Assembly (NCBI GenBank): GCA_947576945.1
Contig: CANPTH010000025.1
Coordinates: 1 to 56,802, forward strand
Direction: 5' to 3'
DNA from: an uncultured Lachnospiraceae bacterium
GTDB taxonomy: Bacteria; Bacillota; Clostridia; Lachnospirales; Lachnospiraceae
Length of the DNA: 56,802 bases
The position numbers and the translations under genes are program-made. The number at the start of each line of letters is the position of its first letter. The first letter of the stretch is position 1. The notes under the pieces were generated by a model, which searched no databases, had not been told where the DNA came from, and worked only from the letters and a program-made list of their open reading frames with translations. Shown here piece by piece: positions 17,477 to 26,613 of this stretch.

Positions 17477-18439
17477 TCATTCGATCGGAAACAGCATTTT
17501 CTCATAAGCCGGATTCCGCAGATCTTCTTTCTTTATATAATGGGATTCCATCACCGTAGGGACGCTGCCCGCCCCTTCCAATGCCCGTACTGCCTCACGT
17601 ACACTGTAATACCCCAGGCTGAACTCATCCGTCACACAGATTCCCGTGATCAATCCCCGATCCAGATAATTGAGAATCGGTATTGTAGTTCCTCTGCCGT
17701 ACAGACCCGAAACGGCAGCAGAGACCGCTTCGCTGCCAGCCAGAACTCCTGCCGCTTCTGTCAGGATCTCCGGGTTTTCCGCCAGAATCACTACCTTTTC
17801 TGACTCATCCATTCCTGTTTTCTCCAGCATCATCCAGAATCGGTCTTCCTCATTCCTCATGATCATCTGCACTCTGCCGCCTTCTTCCACAAACGCTGCC
17901 TTAACACCTTCTAAAAAAAGACGATCCATATCGCTCTGTACGGCCGAATCCCTCAGCACATACACCGGGTTTCCCACGGGCTGTTCTTCCAGAATCTCTC
18001 GAGCCAGCCGCTCTCCCATCTTCTCATAATCAATGATAACATTCCCGGCGCCGGACGCTTCCGCTACACCGGCACGCAGCAGAATCACCGGGATCGTCAT
18101 CTGCCTCTCCGCTATCTGCTCTTCCTCCACCGGCACAACAATCAGCGCATCGGCGCCATCCTGTTGTTCCCTATTTATCAGCTCCATCTGTTCCTGCGCA
18201 TCCAGCTTTTCATACAGAGTAATCAGCTGGACATCCGCATTGAACTCAGCTGCCGCCTGATCCATCCCCTTACGAAAATTACTGTAATTATCACTCCTCA
18301 CATCCTCGATGATCACTGCAATCTGATAAATTTCCCGCTCCGGCTCACGAATGATCAGATCCGTAGAGCACATGAGAAACAGTACTACCAGACACACAAT
18401 ATATACCACTATCAGCACTCTTCCACTTTTTCCTATCAT
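17477..18439 (-). CDS. Membrane-anchored periplasmic-binding-protein-like sensor subunit
   Basis: 320 residues: an N-terminal membrane anchor (about 7-24; the MC at 23-24 is not a good lipobox) then a LacI/sugar-binding type-1 fold (IAVIIEDVRSDNYSNFRKGM, ADALIVVPVEEEQ, VTDEFSLGYYSV). The sugar-contact residues of MglB are not conserved. Its ATG overlaps the stop of the kinase gene (ATGA), so the two are translationally coupled. The family precedent is XylFII-LytS in Clostridium, where an anchored binding-protein homologue presents ligand state to a kinase. I infer a similar role here. Confidence 0.75.
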   Translation of the reverse strand: MIGKSGRVLIVVYIVCLVVLFLMCSTDLIIREPEREIYQIAVIIEDVRSDNYSNFRKGMDQAAAEFNADVQLITLYEKLDAQEQMELINREQQDGADALIVVPVEEEQIAERQMTIPVILLRAGVAEASGAGNVIIDYEKMGERLAREILEEQPVGNPVYVLRDSAVQSDMDRLFLEGVKAAFVEEGGRVQMIMRNEEDRFWMMLEKTGMDESEKVVILAENPEILTEAAGVLAGSEAVSAAVSGLYGRGTTIPILNYLDRGLITGICVTDEFSLGYYSVREAVRALEGAGSVPTVMESHYIKKEDLRNPAYEKMLFPIE

Positions 18440-20226
18440 ATTCGTGCCTCCTGTGTCGTCTCCGAATACGCCTGTGCCGGAAGATGAATCCTGATGACCG
18501 TTCCCTCATCCGGCTCCGACCAGATCGTGAGGCCATAGCTCTCTCCAAAGTAAAGCCTTATCCTTTCATTGACATTTTTAACGCCAATGCCGGAACCTCT
18601 TTTAGAAGATACATGATTCTGTTCATCCAGAAGACCCTTTGCCTGCTCTGCCGTCATGCCAAGCCCGTTATCACTGATCCGGAACCACAGCTGATCTTCT
18701 TCCCGGTATGCCTTCACGCAGATTTCTCCGTCTCCATCCATAAATTCCATACCATGATAGATGGCATTCTCCACAAGCGGCTGCAGCATCAGTTTCAAAC
18801 TCACCAGCTCCATCACCTCCTCATCGGCATCGATCGTAAAGACGAATTTGTTCTTGAATCTGGTCTGCTGAATCATAAGATAATTGCGCACATGCTCCAG
18901 CTCATCTCTGACTGTGATAATACTTTTTCCCTTGCTTAAGCTGATTCGGAAAAACCGTGCCAATGCCGTCACAATCCGAACGGCGTCCTGCTTTTGTTCA
19001 TTCTCGATCATCCACACGATAATATCCAGCGTATTATAGAGAAAATGCGGGTTAATCTGAGACTGCAGGGTATTGAACTCACTTTTGCGCTTGGATTCAT
19101 GCTCAGACACAATGTCTTCCATTAATGTTTTGATCCGCTTTGCCATATCTCCGATAGAACGGCCCAGGTGCCTGATTTCATAAGAACCTCCCTGGTACAC
19201 CTCTGTGTCCAGATCCCCTGCCTCAATCGCGTTGACAGACTTCTCTAATTCCTGAATCGGTATGGTAATACGGGACGAGATAAAATTGTTAGTAAGCACC
19301 AGTACCAGCAGAAAAGCTCCTATCACAAAAACTCCGAACAGCTGTATCTTCAGATTGTTAAGCGGCAGTCCTTTTTCCGGCGTAACGCTTAATAGTTTCC
19401 ATCCTGTATAGCCAACAGATTTCACGCTGACTTCCCGCCATTCTCCCTCATAACGTTCTCTGAAGCTGCCATCCCTGTATCCCGCTGCCATTGCGGTATT
19501 CTCCATCATTTGTCCCGTCTCAATCATCTGCATCCGGGGATGATAGATCAGCTCCCCGCTGCTGCTGACCATATACAGATAGCCCTGATTACCCAACGTA
19601 ATATTATCCAGAATCTGCTGTAAACTACTGTAGCGAATATCCAAAAGCAGAATTCCCTGCTCTGTGGAGGTGCCGTGCGTGATCTCCACCGCCCGTGTCA
19701 GCGTAATGACCCACCGGTACTGGTTCTCATTATTGTCAAAAATATACTGCACATGAGGCGTGGTAAAATGGAGATTATCCGTTCGGTTAAGCGTATTTCC
19801 AAACCACTGCTCCTTCGTCACATCCAGTCCTGTCTTTAACCGCGCTGCAGGCACTGCCTCCAAAAGTTCGCCCTCCTTGGACAACAGCGCAATATTTGCA
19901 ATGCTGTCTTTATTATTGTCATACAACAGCGTGATCTGACTGTTTATAGTCTCTGCATTCAGATCCGCATTCTTGATGACGCCATAATAAAGGCTGTCAG
20001 ACAACTTCATGATAGTGCGCAGGTAAGAATCTACAGAACGGTTGATCTGTCCCAGAACAGCCTGATTCTCCTCACGCACAGCCGCCGTCAGCTGCTGGGA
20101 CATCTGCGCATACAGAGTCACCCCGATCAGAACGATAACCGTGAGCGCACTGATTGTAAAATAACGGAAAATCGTATAGCGGATGCTGGTCTTTTTGCCG
20201 GTTCCCGTCGGTATCTGCTGTTCCAT
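18436..20226 (-). CDS. YesM-type sensor histidine kinase
   Basis: 596 residues: membrane span (about 20-42), extracytoplasmic Cache-like domain (about 43-280, with QGYLYMVSSSGELIYHP), second span (about 285-310), HAMP, then a His_kinase domain with NPHFLYNTL (His about 394) and an ATPase domain with ENAIYHG and GSGIGVKNV. This is the LytS/YesM class, which pairs with AraC-type regulators. Such a regulator is encoded immediately upstream (20253-21866), and the binding-protein-like gene overlaps its stop. Proposed signal: extracellular sugar. Confidence 0.92.
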   Translation of the reverse strand: MEQQIPTGTGKKTSIRYTIFRYFTISALTVIVLIGVTLYAQMSQQLTAAVREENQAVLGQINRSVDSYLRTIMKLSDSLYYGVIKNADLNAETINSQITLLYDNNKDSIANIALLSKEGELLEAVPAARLKTGLDVTKEQWFGNTLNRTDNLHFTTPHVQYIFDNNENQYRWVITLTRAVEITHGTSTEQGILLLDIRYSSLQQILDNITLGNQGYLYMVSSSGELIYHPRMQMIETGQMMENTAMAAGYRDGSFRERYEGEWREVSVKSVGYTGWKLLSVTPEKGLPLNNLKIQLFGVFVIGAFLLVLVLTNNFISSRITIPIQELEKSVNAIEAGDLDTEVYQGGSYEIRHLGRSIGDMAKRIKTLMEDIVSEHESKRKSEFNTLQSQINPHFLYNTLDIIVWMIENEQKQDAVRIVTALARFFRISLSKGKSIITVRDELEHVRNYLMIQQTRFKNKFVFTIDADEEVMELVSLKLMLQPLVENAIYHGMEFMDGDGEICVKAYREEDQLWFRISDNGLGMTAEQAKGLLDEQNHVSSKRGSGIGVKNVNERIRLYFGESYGLTIWSEPDEGTVIRIHLPAQAYSETTQEARI

Positions 20227-20252
20227 GGCACTCCTTTCCTGCGATGTTATAT

Positions 20253-21866
20253 CTACTGAGTGTCCGCCTGTGTCCCGCGATATTTGGTGGGCGACACGCC
20301 GTAGCGCTTCTTAAACACATAACTGAAATAATTCTGTTCCTGATATCCCACCTTCTGTGCAATCATGTATGTCTTGTCATCGGTCTCATTCAAAAGTTCC
20401 ACCGCTTTTTTCAGGCGTATCTCTGTCAGATAATTGACATAGGCCTGTCCTGTCTCTTTTTTGAATACGGTAGAAAAATAAGCCGGACTCATATGCAGAT
20501 GCCGGCATAGTGTCTCCACAGACAACTCCGGTTCTGAGAAATGTTCTCTGATATACTCCTTCGCTTCCTGAATGACTCTGTGTGTGGTATTGTCACGCTC
20601 ACGATTCATGACCTCATTCATACGGCAGGCAATAGAAATAATCCGATCCGTAAATTCCTCCCGACGGCAAATACCTTCCATGACTTCCGCATACTGCGCT
20701 GTAGAATCAAACATCTCGTCAATATCCAAATCATGCTGCTGCATTAATCTTATCATACAATTGGCAATGGAAAGCATATAGACCTGATACTGCCTGGCAT
20801 GAACCTTCGCATCCTCCATACGGCCTGAAAACTCCCGGATAACACTGTCAATCTTCTCCGGCGTACCGAACTTGACTGCCGCTACCAGTTCTTCTTCATC
20901 CCTGTCACTAAACTGCAGTTTCCCTTTGCCAACCGGCTCCACGTCATTAATATAAATAGGCTTTCCCATCCCCACGATAGCCCGATATCCCAGCGCATCC
21001 GCCGCAGACTGGTACGAATGGCTGATCTCCGACAAAGACTCACAACTGTAGCCAACACCCACAGTAATCGTAACCTCCAGAACACGACGACATTCTTTAC
21101 AGATATCATGAAGCAGATTACTGAGTTCTGTCTGGGTATTGCCTTCATCGATAGCCATAATCACGGTAATCTCATCCATAGAATTAAAAATGGCAAAACG
21201 GTAATAACCTCGCAGGGAATCCTCGACCAGTCCTCTCACGGAAATAGGAATCAATTCACGGGGCAGCGTAAGCGTCTGTGCCTGTGTACGCTCTACATGA
21301 ATGACTGCCGCCACCCATCTGCGCGCATCCAGAATATCAATACCATACTCTCCAAACTTTGGCACAGCTGCATCCGCATCCGCTACGCCGCGTACCAGAT
21401 CATTTAAGAACAGCTCCCGCAAAATCGGCAGATTCCCCAGGTAACTCTCCCGCAAAGAATCAATGTCGCGCCGCTGCTTAATTTCCTCATCCAGATTCTC
21501 TTTCACTCTGGTAAGGATTTCCGACAGTTCCTCCACGTTCACCGGTTTTAAAATATATTCTGTCACATGAAGCTTGATCGCCTGCTGCGCATACTCAAAA
21601 TCATCATATCCGGAAAAAATTAAAACCCTGATTGAAGGATACTTTGTCCGGATCCGCTTCGTCAGCGTCAACCCATCCATATATGGCATACGAATATCTG
21701 TAATCACCACATCCGGCTGCAGCAGCTCCACCTTCTCCAATGCTTCCTCACCGTTTTCGGCATCCCCAGCCACTTCAAATCCCAGCCTTTCCCACTCCAT
21801 CTTGCGGATAATTCCCTTACGAACCTCCTCCTCGTCATCCACCAGCAAAATACGATATAACCCCAT
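20253..21866 (-). CDS. AraC-type response regulator of the sugar locus
   Basis: 537 residues: receiver domain (DD at 10-11, phospho-acceptor Asp57 in ITDIRMP, Lys in LKPVN), a long middle region, and a C-terminal AraC DNA-binding domain (two helix-turn-helix units: SVETLCRHLHMSPAYFSTVFKK and MIAQKVGYQEQNYFSYVFKK). YesN-like regulators of this size activate transport operons in Firmicutes. An in-frame start at 21956 exists, but the receiver domain begins at ATG 21866, with AAAGGAA about ten bases upstream. First gene of the locus, lying just beyond the rplS terminator. Confidence 0.92.
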   Translation of the reverse strand: MGLYRILLVDDEEEVRKGIIRKMEWERLGFEVAGDAENGEEALEKVELLQPDVVITDIRMPYMDGLTLTKRIRTKYPSIRVLIFSGYDDFEYAQQAIKLHVTEYILKPVNVEELSEILTRVKENLDEEIKQRRDIDSLRESYLGNLPILRELFLNDLVRGVADADAAVPKFGEYGIDILDARRWVAAVIHVERTQAQTLTLPRELIPISVRGLVEDSLRGYYRFAIFNSMDEITVIMAIDEGNTQTELSNLLHDICKECRRVLEVTITVGVGYSCESLSEISHSYQSAADALGYRAIVGMGKPIYINDVEPVGKGKLQFSDRDEEELVAAVKFGTPEKIDSVIREFSGRMEDAKVHARQYQVYMLSIANCMIRLMQQHDLDIDEMFDSTAQYAEVMEGICRREEFTDRIISIACRMNEVMNRERDNTTHRVIQEAKEYIREHFSEPELSVETLCRHLHMSPAYFSTVFKKETGQAYVNYLTEIRLKKAVELLNETDDKTYMIAQKVGYQEQNYFSYVFKKRYGVSPTKYRGTQADTQ

Positions 21867-21993
21867 AGCAATAACCGTTCCTTTCAAAACTCCCGTATAC
21901 GGCCCTGGCAGGAACCGAAAGCAGAAATTTGTTATACATTTACTATAAAAATACACAGCGAAAACCCGCCACGATATAATCCCATTTTAGCAT

Positions 21994-22031
21994 AAAAAAA
22001 CTGATACTACAAATCTCTTTGCAGTATCAGT
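21994..22031 (-). terminator. Terminator after rplS
   Basis: Minus strand ACTGATACT, 13-base loop, AGTATCAGT and seven T. It ends the SRP/ribosomal operon and insulates the sugar locus from it. Between it and the regulator start (21867-21993) I see no clear promoter. Confidence 0.9.
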
Positions 22032-22093
22032 CTCATTGCCTGACCTTCCATATGCAGCAGTTCCGTCGCCTTCCCTGTCACACTGTCGTCGTC

Positions 22094-22441
22094 TTATTTT
22101 ACCAGCTCTTTCACTTTAGCTTTCTTGCCGACACGATCTCTCAAATAATTCAGTTTCGCACGTCTTACCTTACCTCTTCTGACTACTTCAACTCTCTCTA
22201 CATTCGGAGAATGCATGGGCCATGTCTTCTCAACACCAACGCCGTTGGAAATCTTTCTGACTGTGAAGGTAGCTCTGTTGCTTCCGCCCTGTTTCTTTAA
22301 TACAGTACCTTCAAAAACCTGAATTCTCTCGCGGTTCCCTTCCTTAATCTTACCGTATACCTTAACGGTATCGCCCACGTTGAACTCGTCAACTTTGTCC
22401 TTTAACTGTTCTGCTTCGATTTCTCTGATAATCTGGTTCAT
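22094..22441 (-). CDS. rplS: Ribosomal protein L19
   Basis: 115-residue 50S protein at the 30S interface. The start is the ATG at 22441 ([12 protein letters not shown]), preceded by AGGAGG; an in-frame upstream extension to 22543 has no ribosome binding site and runs through the leader. Typical segments: [22 protein letters not shown] and [21 protein letters not shown]. It follows trmD as in most Firmicutes, but has its own promoter and a candidate leader RNA. Confidence 0.97.
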   Translation of the reverse strand: MNQIIREIEAEQLKDKVDEFNVGDTVKVYGKIKEGNRERIQVFEGTVLKKQGGSNRATFTVRKISNGVGVEKTWPMHSPNVERVEVVRRGKVRRAKLNYLRDRVGKKAKVKELVK

Positions 22442-22510
22442 AGTCTGCCTCCTATTTCTATGGATGTTCTTAATACATTTCGTAACAGAGGACCATCTTT
22501 TTAGCAACAT
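22442..22510 (-). ncRNA. Candidate L19 ribosomal-protein leader
   Basis: The 5' untranslated region of rplS contains a segment GATGGTCCTCTGTTACG that resembles, from memory, the conserved core of the L19 leader of Firmicutes, placed between the promoter and AGGAGG. Feedback control by L19 protein is the family role. A covariance-model search would settle it. Confidence 0.45.
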
Positions 22511-22514
22511 TAAT

Positions 22515-22543
22515 AATTTAGCATATTGTGGCGATGATTGCAA
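22515..22543 (-). promoter_or_regulatory. Promoter of rplS
   Basis: Minus strand TTGCAA (22538-22543), 17-base spacer, TAAATT (22515-22520). It sits just after the trmD stop and gives rplS an independent transcript. Confidence 0.5.
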
Positions 22544-22572
22544 GTAAAATTATGTATTTTCTTTCCTTACCC

Positions 22573-23286
22573 TCACGCCTTACGGCTGCAATATGCCTCA
22601 TACAGATCCGGCCGGCGTTCCTTCGTCCTTAAGATGGACTGTTCCAGACGCCAGGCATCCACTTTGGCATGATCTCCGCTGAGCAATATGGGCGGCACTC
22701 TTTTGTCATGCCAGATCTCCGGCCTGGAATACTGCGGATACTCCAGAAGCCCGTCACCAAAGGATTCCGTCACCGCGGAGTCCGTATTGTGCAGAACCCC
22801 GGGCACCAGCCTGGCTATGGCATCAACCATCACCATGGCCGGAAGCTCCCCGCCGGTGAGTACATAATCCCCAATAGAAATCTCATCCGTTACGATCTCC
22901 TCCAGCACACGCTCATCAATGCCTTCGTAGTGCCCGCACAGAAAGATCAGGTCTTCCTCCTGTGCCAGCTCCTGTGCCATTTTCTGATGAAAAGTCCTGC
23001 CCTGCGGCGTCACATAGATTACCCGGCTGCCGGAAGCTCCTCTGGCAGCGATCCTCTCTTCCACCGCCCGCCAGGCATCATAGACCGGCTGTGCCTGCAT
23101 CAGCATCCCTGCGCCGCCCCCATAAGTATAATCATCCACCTTACCGTGCTTATCCAGCGTATAGTCTCTGATATTCACAGCCTCAATAGAAATACAGTTC
23201 CGTTCCACCGCTCTTCCGAGTATGCTCGTGTGAAGCCCCTGCAGCACCATCTCCGGAAAGAGTGTGAGGATGTGGAAATTCGTCAT
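22573..23286 (-). CDS. trmD: tRNA (guanine-N1)-methyltransferase
   Basis: Methylates G37 of tRNAs with a G at position 36, preventing frameshifts. 237 residues with the SPOUT trefoil-knot fold. Motifs: YGGGAGMLMQAQP, LCGHYEGIDERV and SIGDYVLTGGELPAMVM. It lies 58 bases after rimM and 30 bases before the rplS promoter region, in the canonical rpsP-rimM-trmD-rplS order. GGGAGAGGT precedes the ATG at a rather long spacing. Confidence 0.97.
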   Translation of the reverse strand: MTNFHILTLFPEMVLQGLHTSILGRAVERNCISIEAVNIRDYTLDKHGKVDDYTYGGGAGMLMQAQPVYDAWRAVEERIAARGASGSRVIYVTPQGRTFHQKMAQELAQEEDLIFLCGHYEGIDERVLEEIVTDEISIGDYVLTGGELPAMVMVDAIARLVPGVLHNTDSAVTESFGDGLLEYPQYSRPEIWHDKRVPPILLSGDHAKVDAWRLEQSILRTKERRPDLYEAYCSRKA

Positions 23287-23344
23287 CTTAAGATACCTCT
23301 CCCTTTCTTACGGCCTGCAGCAGATTTGCCGCCACAGCCCCGGA

Positions 23345-23857
23345 TCACAAAAGCCCGTCCATGATATGCACCGTGATTACGCCTGCCTCCATGTCGATAT
23401 ACTTCACGCACTCCCGGATCGCCGGCAGAAGAACCCGGGTACCCTCTTTGTCCCCACGCTCCACCACATACACATCATTGGCTCCCGTCGCCATCACATC
23501 TTTCAGCAGGCCAAAGGCTTCTCCTTCCTCGGTCACAACCTGCATGCCGATCAGGTCTGCGACGAAGTATTCATCCTTCTTTAAACGCACCGCCTTGTCC
23601 CTGGTCACATAGAGCTTCGCACTCTTATATTTTTCCACATCATTGATGGAATCGTATCCTTTAAACTTGAGGATCACATACTGTTTGAAAAACTTGACGC
23701 CCTCTATTTCCATATCCAGACGTTCCCTGCCCGTATCCATGATCACTTCTTTCAGCTTCTTAAAACGCGCGGCATCGTCTGTAGTGGGAAATACCTTGAC
23801 CTCCCCTCTGATACCATGGGTCTGTGTGATCACACCGATTTGTAGTTCAGATATCAT
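23345..23857 (-). CDS. rimM: Ribosome maturation factor RimM
   Basis: Assists 16S rRNA processing and 30S head assembly through S19. 170 residues from the ATG at 23857 (MISELQIGVITQTHGIRGEVKV), preceded by AAAGGA; the open frame extends to 23935 but without a ribosome binding site. N-terminal RimM beta-barrel (PTTDDAARFK), then a PRC-barrel-like C-terminal domain (EYFVADLIGMQVVTEEGEAFG). Typical length and position before trmD. Confidence 0.94.
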   Translation of the reverse strand: MISELQIGVITQTHGIRGEVKVFPTTDDAARFKKLKEVIMDTGRERLDMEIEGVKFFKQYVILKFKGYDSINDVEKYKSAKLYVTRDKAVRLKKDEYFVADLIGMQVVTEEGEAFGLLKDVMATGANDVYVVERGDKEGTRVLLPAIRECVKYIDMEAGVITVHIMDGLL

Positions 23858-24034
23858 ATCTGTCCTTTCCGTAACGCTCCATTTTCTCTGAAAAATCTGC
23901 CTCTTACAAATTTCCCGCCGGAAACTCAGATGCATCCTCTCCTGTCATATCCTGTATCGAAACGACATGGCAGATTGCTGCTTCCTGTTCCTGCCCGACC
24001 ATGTGCGGAAACATTTCCAATGCCGTTAACTGCA

Positions 24035-24069
24035 ACAAACCTCACAGATTGCTCCGTGAGGCTGTTTGT
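24035..24069 (-). terminator. Hairpin after khpA (possible partial terminator)
   Basis: Minus strand CCTCAC/GTGAGG with a 10-base loop, flanked by ACAAAC/GTTTGT partial pairing and followed by TTTGTTG. It begins at the khpA stop. rimM-trmD downstream has no clear promoter of its own in the 210-base gap, so readthrough is likely. Confidence 0.5.
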
Positions 24070-24296
24070 CAGATGATTTCTACATCCACTCTCTTATTGT
24101 CTTTCGACGATGCGGCTTTTACAACAGAGCGGATCGCTTTCGCAATTCGTCCCTGCTTACCGATCACCTTACCCATATCCGACGCTGCGACATGAAGTTC
24201 AACAGTAATATTCTTACCTTCTTCCTTCTCCGTCACAACGACCTCATCCGGATTTTCTACAAGAGCTTTGGCGATCACTTCAACCAATTCCTTCAT
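24069..24296 (-). CDS. khpA: KH-domain RNA-binding protein KhpA
   Basis: 75 residues, a single KH domain with the GKQG loop (MGKVIGKQGRIAKAIRSVV). KhpA pairs with KhpB/EloR and affects small RNAs and cell elongation in Firmicutes. Found between rpsP and rimM, its standard location. Good GGAGG-like site (GGAGGTGGACA) upstream of the ATG. Confidence 0.93.
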   Translation of the reverse strand: MKELVEVIAKALVENPDEVVVTEKEEGKNITVELHVAASDMGKVIGKQGRIAKAIRSVVKAASSKDNKRVDVEII

Positions 24297-24332
24297 TGTC
24301 CACCTCCAAAAGCTATTTTGTACAACGGACTA

Positions 24333-24578
24333 CTATTTGGTGATACCTACGCTCTTGAAAATTCTGCTGACAACTTCTGTCGGCTGAGCGCCGTCTGCCA
24401 GCCATTTCCTGGCTGCCTCTTCATCTACCTTGTAGGTGCTGGGATCTGTATTAGGATCGTAAGTCCCGATTTCAGCGATGCATCTTCCGTCCCTCGGAGA
24501 TCTGGAATCTGCCACTACAATTCTGTAGAAAGGATGTTTCTTCTGTCCCATTCTTCTTAATCTGATCTTAACTGCCAT
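24333..24578 (-). CDS. rpsP: Ribosomal protein S16
   Basis: 81 residues from ATG 24578 ([20 protein letters not shown]), with GGAGG eight bases upstream; the ATG at 24593 overlaps that site and is rejected. Component of the 30S body. Typical core [21 protein letters not shown]. It follows ffh and precedes khpA by 36 bases. Confidence 0.97.
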   Translation of the reverse strand: MAVKIRLRRMGQKKHPFYRIVVADSRSPRDGRCIAEIGTYDPNTDPSTYKVDEEAARKWLADGAQPTEVVSRIFKSVGITK

Positions 24579-24654
24579 TTTCTTTGCCTCCATAAAAAAA
24601 TTAATAAAATATTTGAAACCCTTAGGAACCGCCGGAAATAACTCCTGCCAATCC

Positions 24655-26022
24655 TTAAAACGGGAATTTCATACCGCCCATACCGCCAAACATGCCCCGT
24701 CCCCGTTTGCCGCCCATCATACCGGGAAGCTGCTTCATCATCTTCTGGGACTGTTCAAACTGCTTGATAAATTTATTGACAATCGCAATATCTACGCCGG
24801 CGCCTCTGGCGATCCGGTGCTTCCTGCTGGGATTCAGCAGCTTGGGATTTTGCCGCTCCGCCGGCGTCATGCTCAGCACGATCGCCTCCATGCGGGCCAG
24901 CTGCTTCTCATCCACCAGGGACTCGATCTCTCCCATCTTGCTTCCCATCCCCGGCATCATGCTCAGGATACCGGACAGGCCGCCCATATTACGCATCTGT
25001 TTCATACTCTCCAGATAATCCTCAAAGTCGAATTTGCCCTTCTTCATGCGGGCCGCCATCTGCTTCTCTTTCTCTTCGTCGATATCCAGATTCTGCTGTG
25101 CCTTCTCGATCAGCGTCAGCACATCGCCCATCCCGAGAATTCGGCTGGCCATACGATCCGGATAGAACTGCTCCAAATCCGAAAGCTTCTCTCCCATACC
25201 AATATACAGAATCGGCCTGCCTGTCACAGCCTTGATAGAGAGCGCCGCACCGCCTCTGGAATCACCGTCCATCTTGGAAAGAATCACTCCGTCGATGCCG
25301 ATCTTCTCGTCGAAATCCTTCGCCACATTGACCGCATCCTGTCCTGTCATGGCATCCACCACCAGCAGACTCTGATGCACATCCACATTGCCCTTGATCT
25401 CCTGCAGCTCCGCCATCATCTCCTCGTCGATATGAAGACGTCCCGCCGTATCCAGGATCACTACATTATGGCCGTTCTTCTGGGCATGTTCGACAGCCGC
25501 CTTCGCAATATTCACCGGCTTATGGTTCTCTCCCATGGAGAAAACGTCCACCTGCTGTTTCTCGCCGTTGATCTGCAGCTGTTTGATAGCCGCCGGTCTG
25601 TAGACATCACAGGCCGCCAGCAGCGGCTTCTTGCCCTTTAGCTTGAGCTTGCCAGCGATCTTGGCTGTGGTGGTCGTCTTACCGGCGCCCTGCAGGCCGC
25701 ACATCATAATGACCGTAATCGACTTGCCGGGCTGCAGAGTAATCTCCGTAGTATCGGAACCCATCAGGGATATCATCTCTTCATTAACGATTTTGATTAC
25801 CATCTGCCCGGGATTCAATCCATTCAGAACATCGGCGCCGATGGCTCTCTCCTCCACCGATTTGACGAACTGCTTCACAACCTTGAAGTTAACGTCCGCC
25901 TCTAACAGCGCCATCTTTACTTCCCTGAGCGCCGTCCTGACATCCGCTTCCGTGAGACGCCCCTTGCTCCGCAGGTTCTTGAACACATTCTGCAGTTTAT
26001 CGGTTAAACTTTCAAATGCCAT
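24655..26022 (-). CDS. ffh: Signal recognition particle protein Ffh
   Basis: GTPase subunit of the SRP that targets membrane proteins to the translocon with FtsY. 455 residues: N domain, G domain ([16 protein letters not shown] at about 107-122, [24 protein letters not shown]) and methionine-rich M domain ending in [10 protein letters not shown]. Its partner ftsY is in the same window (31099-32028). Second gene of the ylxM operon, with a 35-base gap from ylxM. Confidence 0.97.
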   Translation of the reverse strand: MAFESLTDKLQNVFKNLRSKGRLTEADVRTALREVKMALLEADVNFKVVKQFVKSVEERAIGADVLNGLNPGQMVIKIVNEEMISLMGSDTTEITLQPGKSITVIMMCGLQGAGKTTTTAKIAGKLKLKGKKPLLAACDVYRPAAIKQLQINGEKQQVDVFSMGENHKPVNIAKAAVEHAQKNGHNVVILDTAGRLHIDEEMMAELQEIKGNVDVHQSLLVVDAMTGQDAVNVAKDFDEKIGIDGVILSKMDGDSRGGAALSIKAVTGRPILYIGMGEKLSDLEQFYPDRMASRILGMGDVLTLIEKAQQNLDIDEEKEKQMAARMKKGKFDFEDYLESMKQMRNMGGLSGILSMMPGMGSKMGEIESLVDEKQLARMEAIVLSMTPAERQNPKLLNPSRKHRIARGAGVDIAIVNKFIKQFEQSQKMMKQLPGMMGGKRGRGMFGGMGGMKFPF

Positions 26023-26057
26023 AGGATTCCATGCCTTTCAAATCATACTAACCTGTA

Positions 26058-26420
26058 TCACAATTCCTGCAGGATCTCCTGAGACAGCTTCCTGATCTTA
26101 ACACCGCACAGACAGTTCTGTCCGGCATCCGCCGTCCCTTCCGCTTCCAGCTGTGCTGCCAGCTGACTGATACAGGCGATCTTCCCCTTAATGCTCTCAA
26201 ATCTGGCAATCAGCTTCAATTTGTCTTCATATCCCTGCAGGATCCTGTCACAGCGCCTGACAATATCATGCACCGCCTGTCTGCTGACGCCTTCTTCCTG
26301 CGCGATTTCTCCAAGAGACAGATTGTCATATACGATCCTCTCATAGATCTGCCGCTGATGCTTCGTCAACAGCTCTCCGTAGAAATCATACAACAATCCC
26401 TGTTCCACGATTTTCTCCAT
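26058..26420 (-). CDS. ylxM: YlxM helix-turn-helix protein
   Basis: Sigma-70 region-4-like DNA-binding protein (UPF0122) always found before ffh in Firmicutes; thought to affect SRP expression. 120 residues from ATG 26420 with GAGGT eight bases upstream. HTH: LSLGEIAQEEGVSRQAVHDIVRRC. The C-terminal tail carries a Cys pair (NCLCGVK), which I have not associated with the family. The upstream ATG at 26447 lacks a binding site. Confidence 0.9.
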   Translation of the reverse strand: MEKIVEQGLLYDFYGELLTKHQRQIYERIVYDNLSLGEIAQEEGVSRQAVHDIVRRCDRILQGYEDKLKLIARFESIKGKIACISQLAAQLEAEGTADAGQNCLCGVKIRKLSQEILQEL

Positions 26421-26465
26421 GTCACTAACCTCTGCCGGACATGCCAAACCGCACCCGACTTATGC

Positions 26466-26494
26466 ATTCTACTATAGGAACGGACGGGTGTCAA
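26466..26494 (-). promoter_or_regulatory. Promoter of the ylxM-ffh-rpsP operon
   Basis: Minus strand TTGACA (26489-26494), 17-base spacer, TAGAAT (26466-26471): a near-consensus housekeeping promoter, about 40 bases before the ylxM start. Confidence 0.85.
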
Positions 26495-26570
26495 GTATTT
26501 TTTCTTTACAGACTATTGTTCATGCCGGTTTGTCCCGTGTTATCCTTGTTTATTTCCATATTACTGAAAA

Positions 26571-26607
26571 CCGCCTGACGGCTGCGCTTTCTCTTGCCGT
26601 CAGGCGG
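26571..26607 (-). terminator. Terminator after the DUF1905/peptidase-like gene
   Basis: Perfect 12-base stem CCGCCTGACGGC/GCCGTCAGGCGG with a 13-base loop, followed by TTTT on the minus strand, seven bases after the stop codon at 26614. Confidence 0.85.
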
Positions 26608-26613
26608 TTACTT

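Noticed and set aside
22442..22543. Longer L19 starting at 22543
   Set aside because: The extra 34 residues cover the promoter and leader; AGGAGG fits ATG 22441 and the family length.
24613..25641. 342-codon plus-strand open frame opposite ffh
   Set aside because: His/Leu-rich antisense translation without any motif; ffh on the minus strand is unambiguous.
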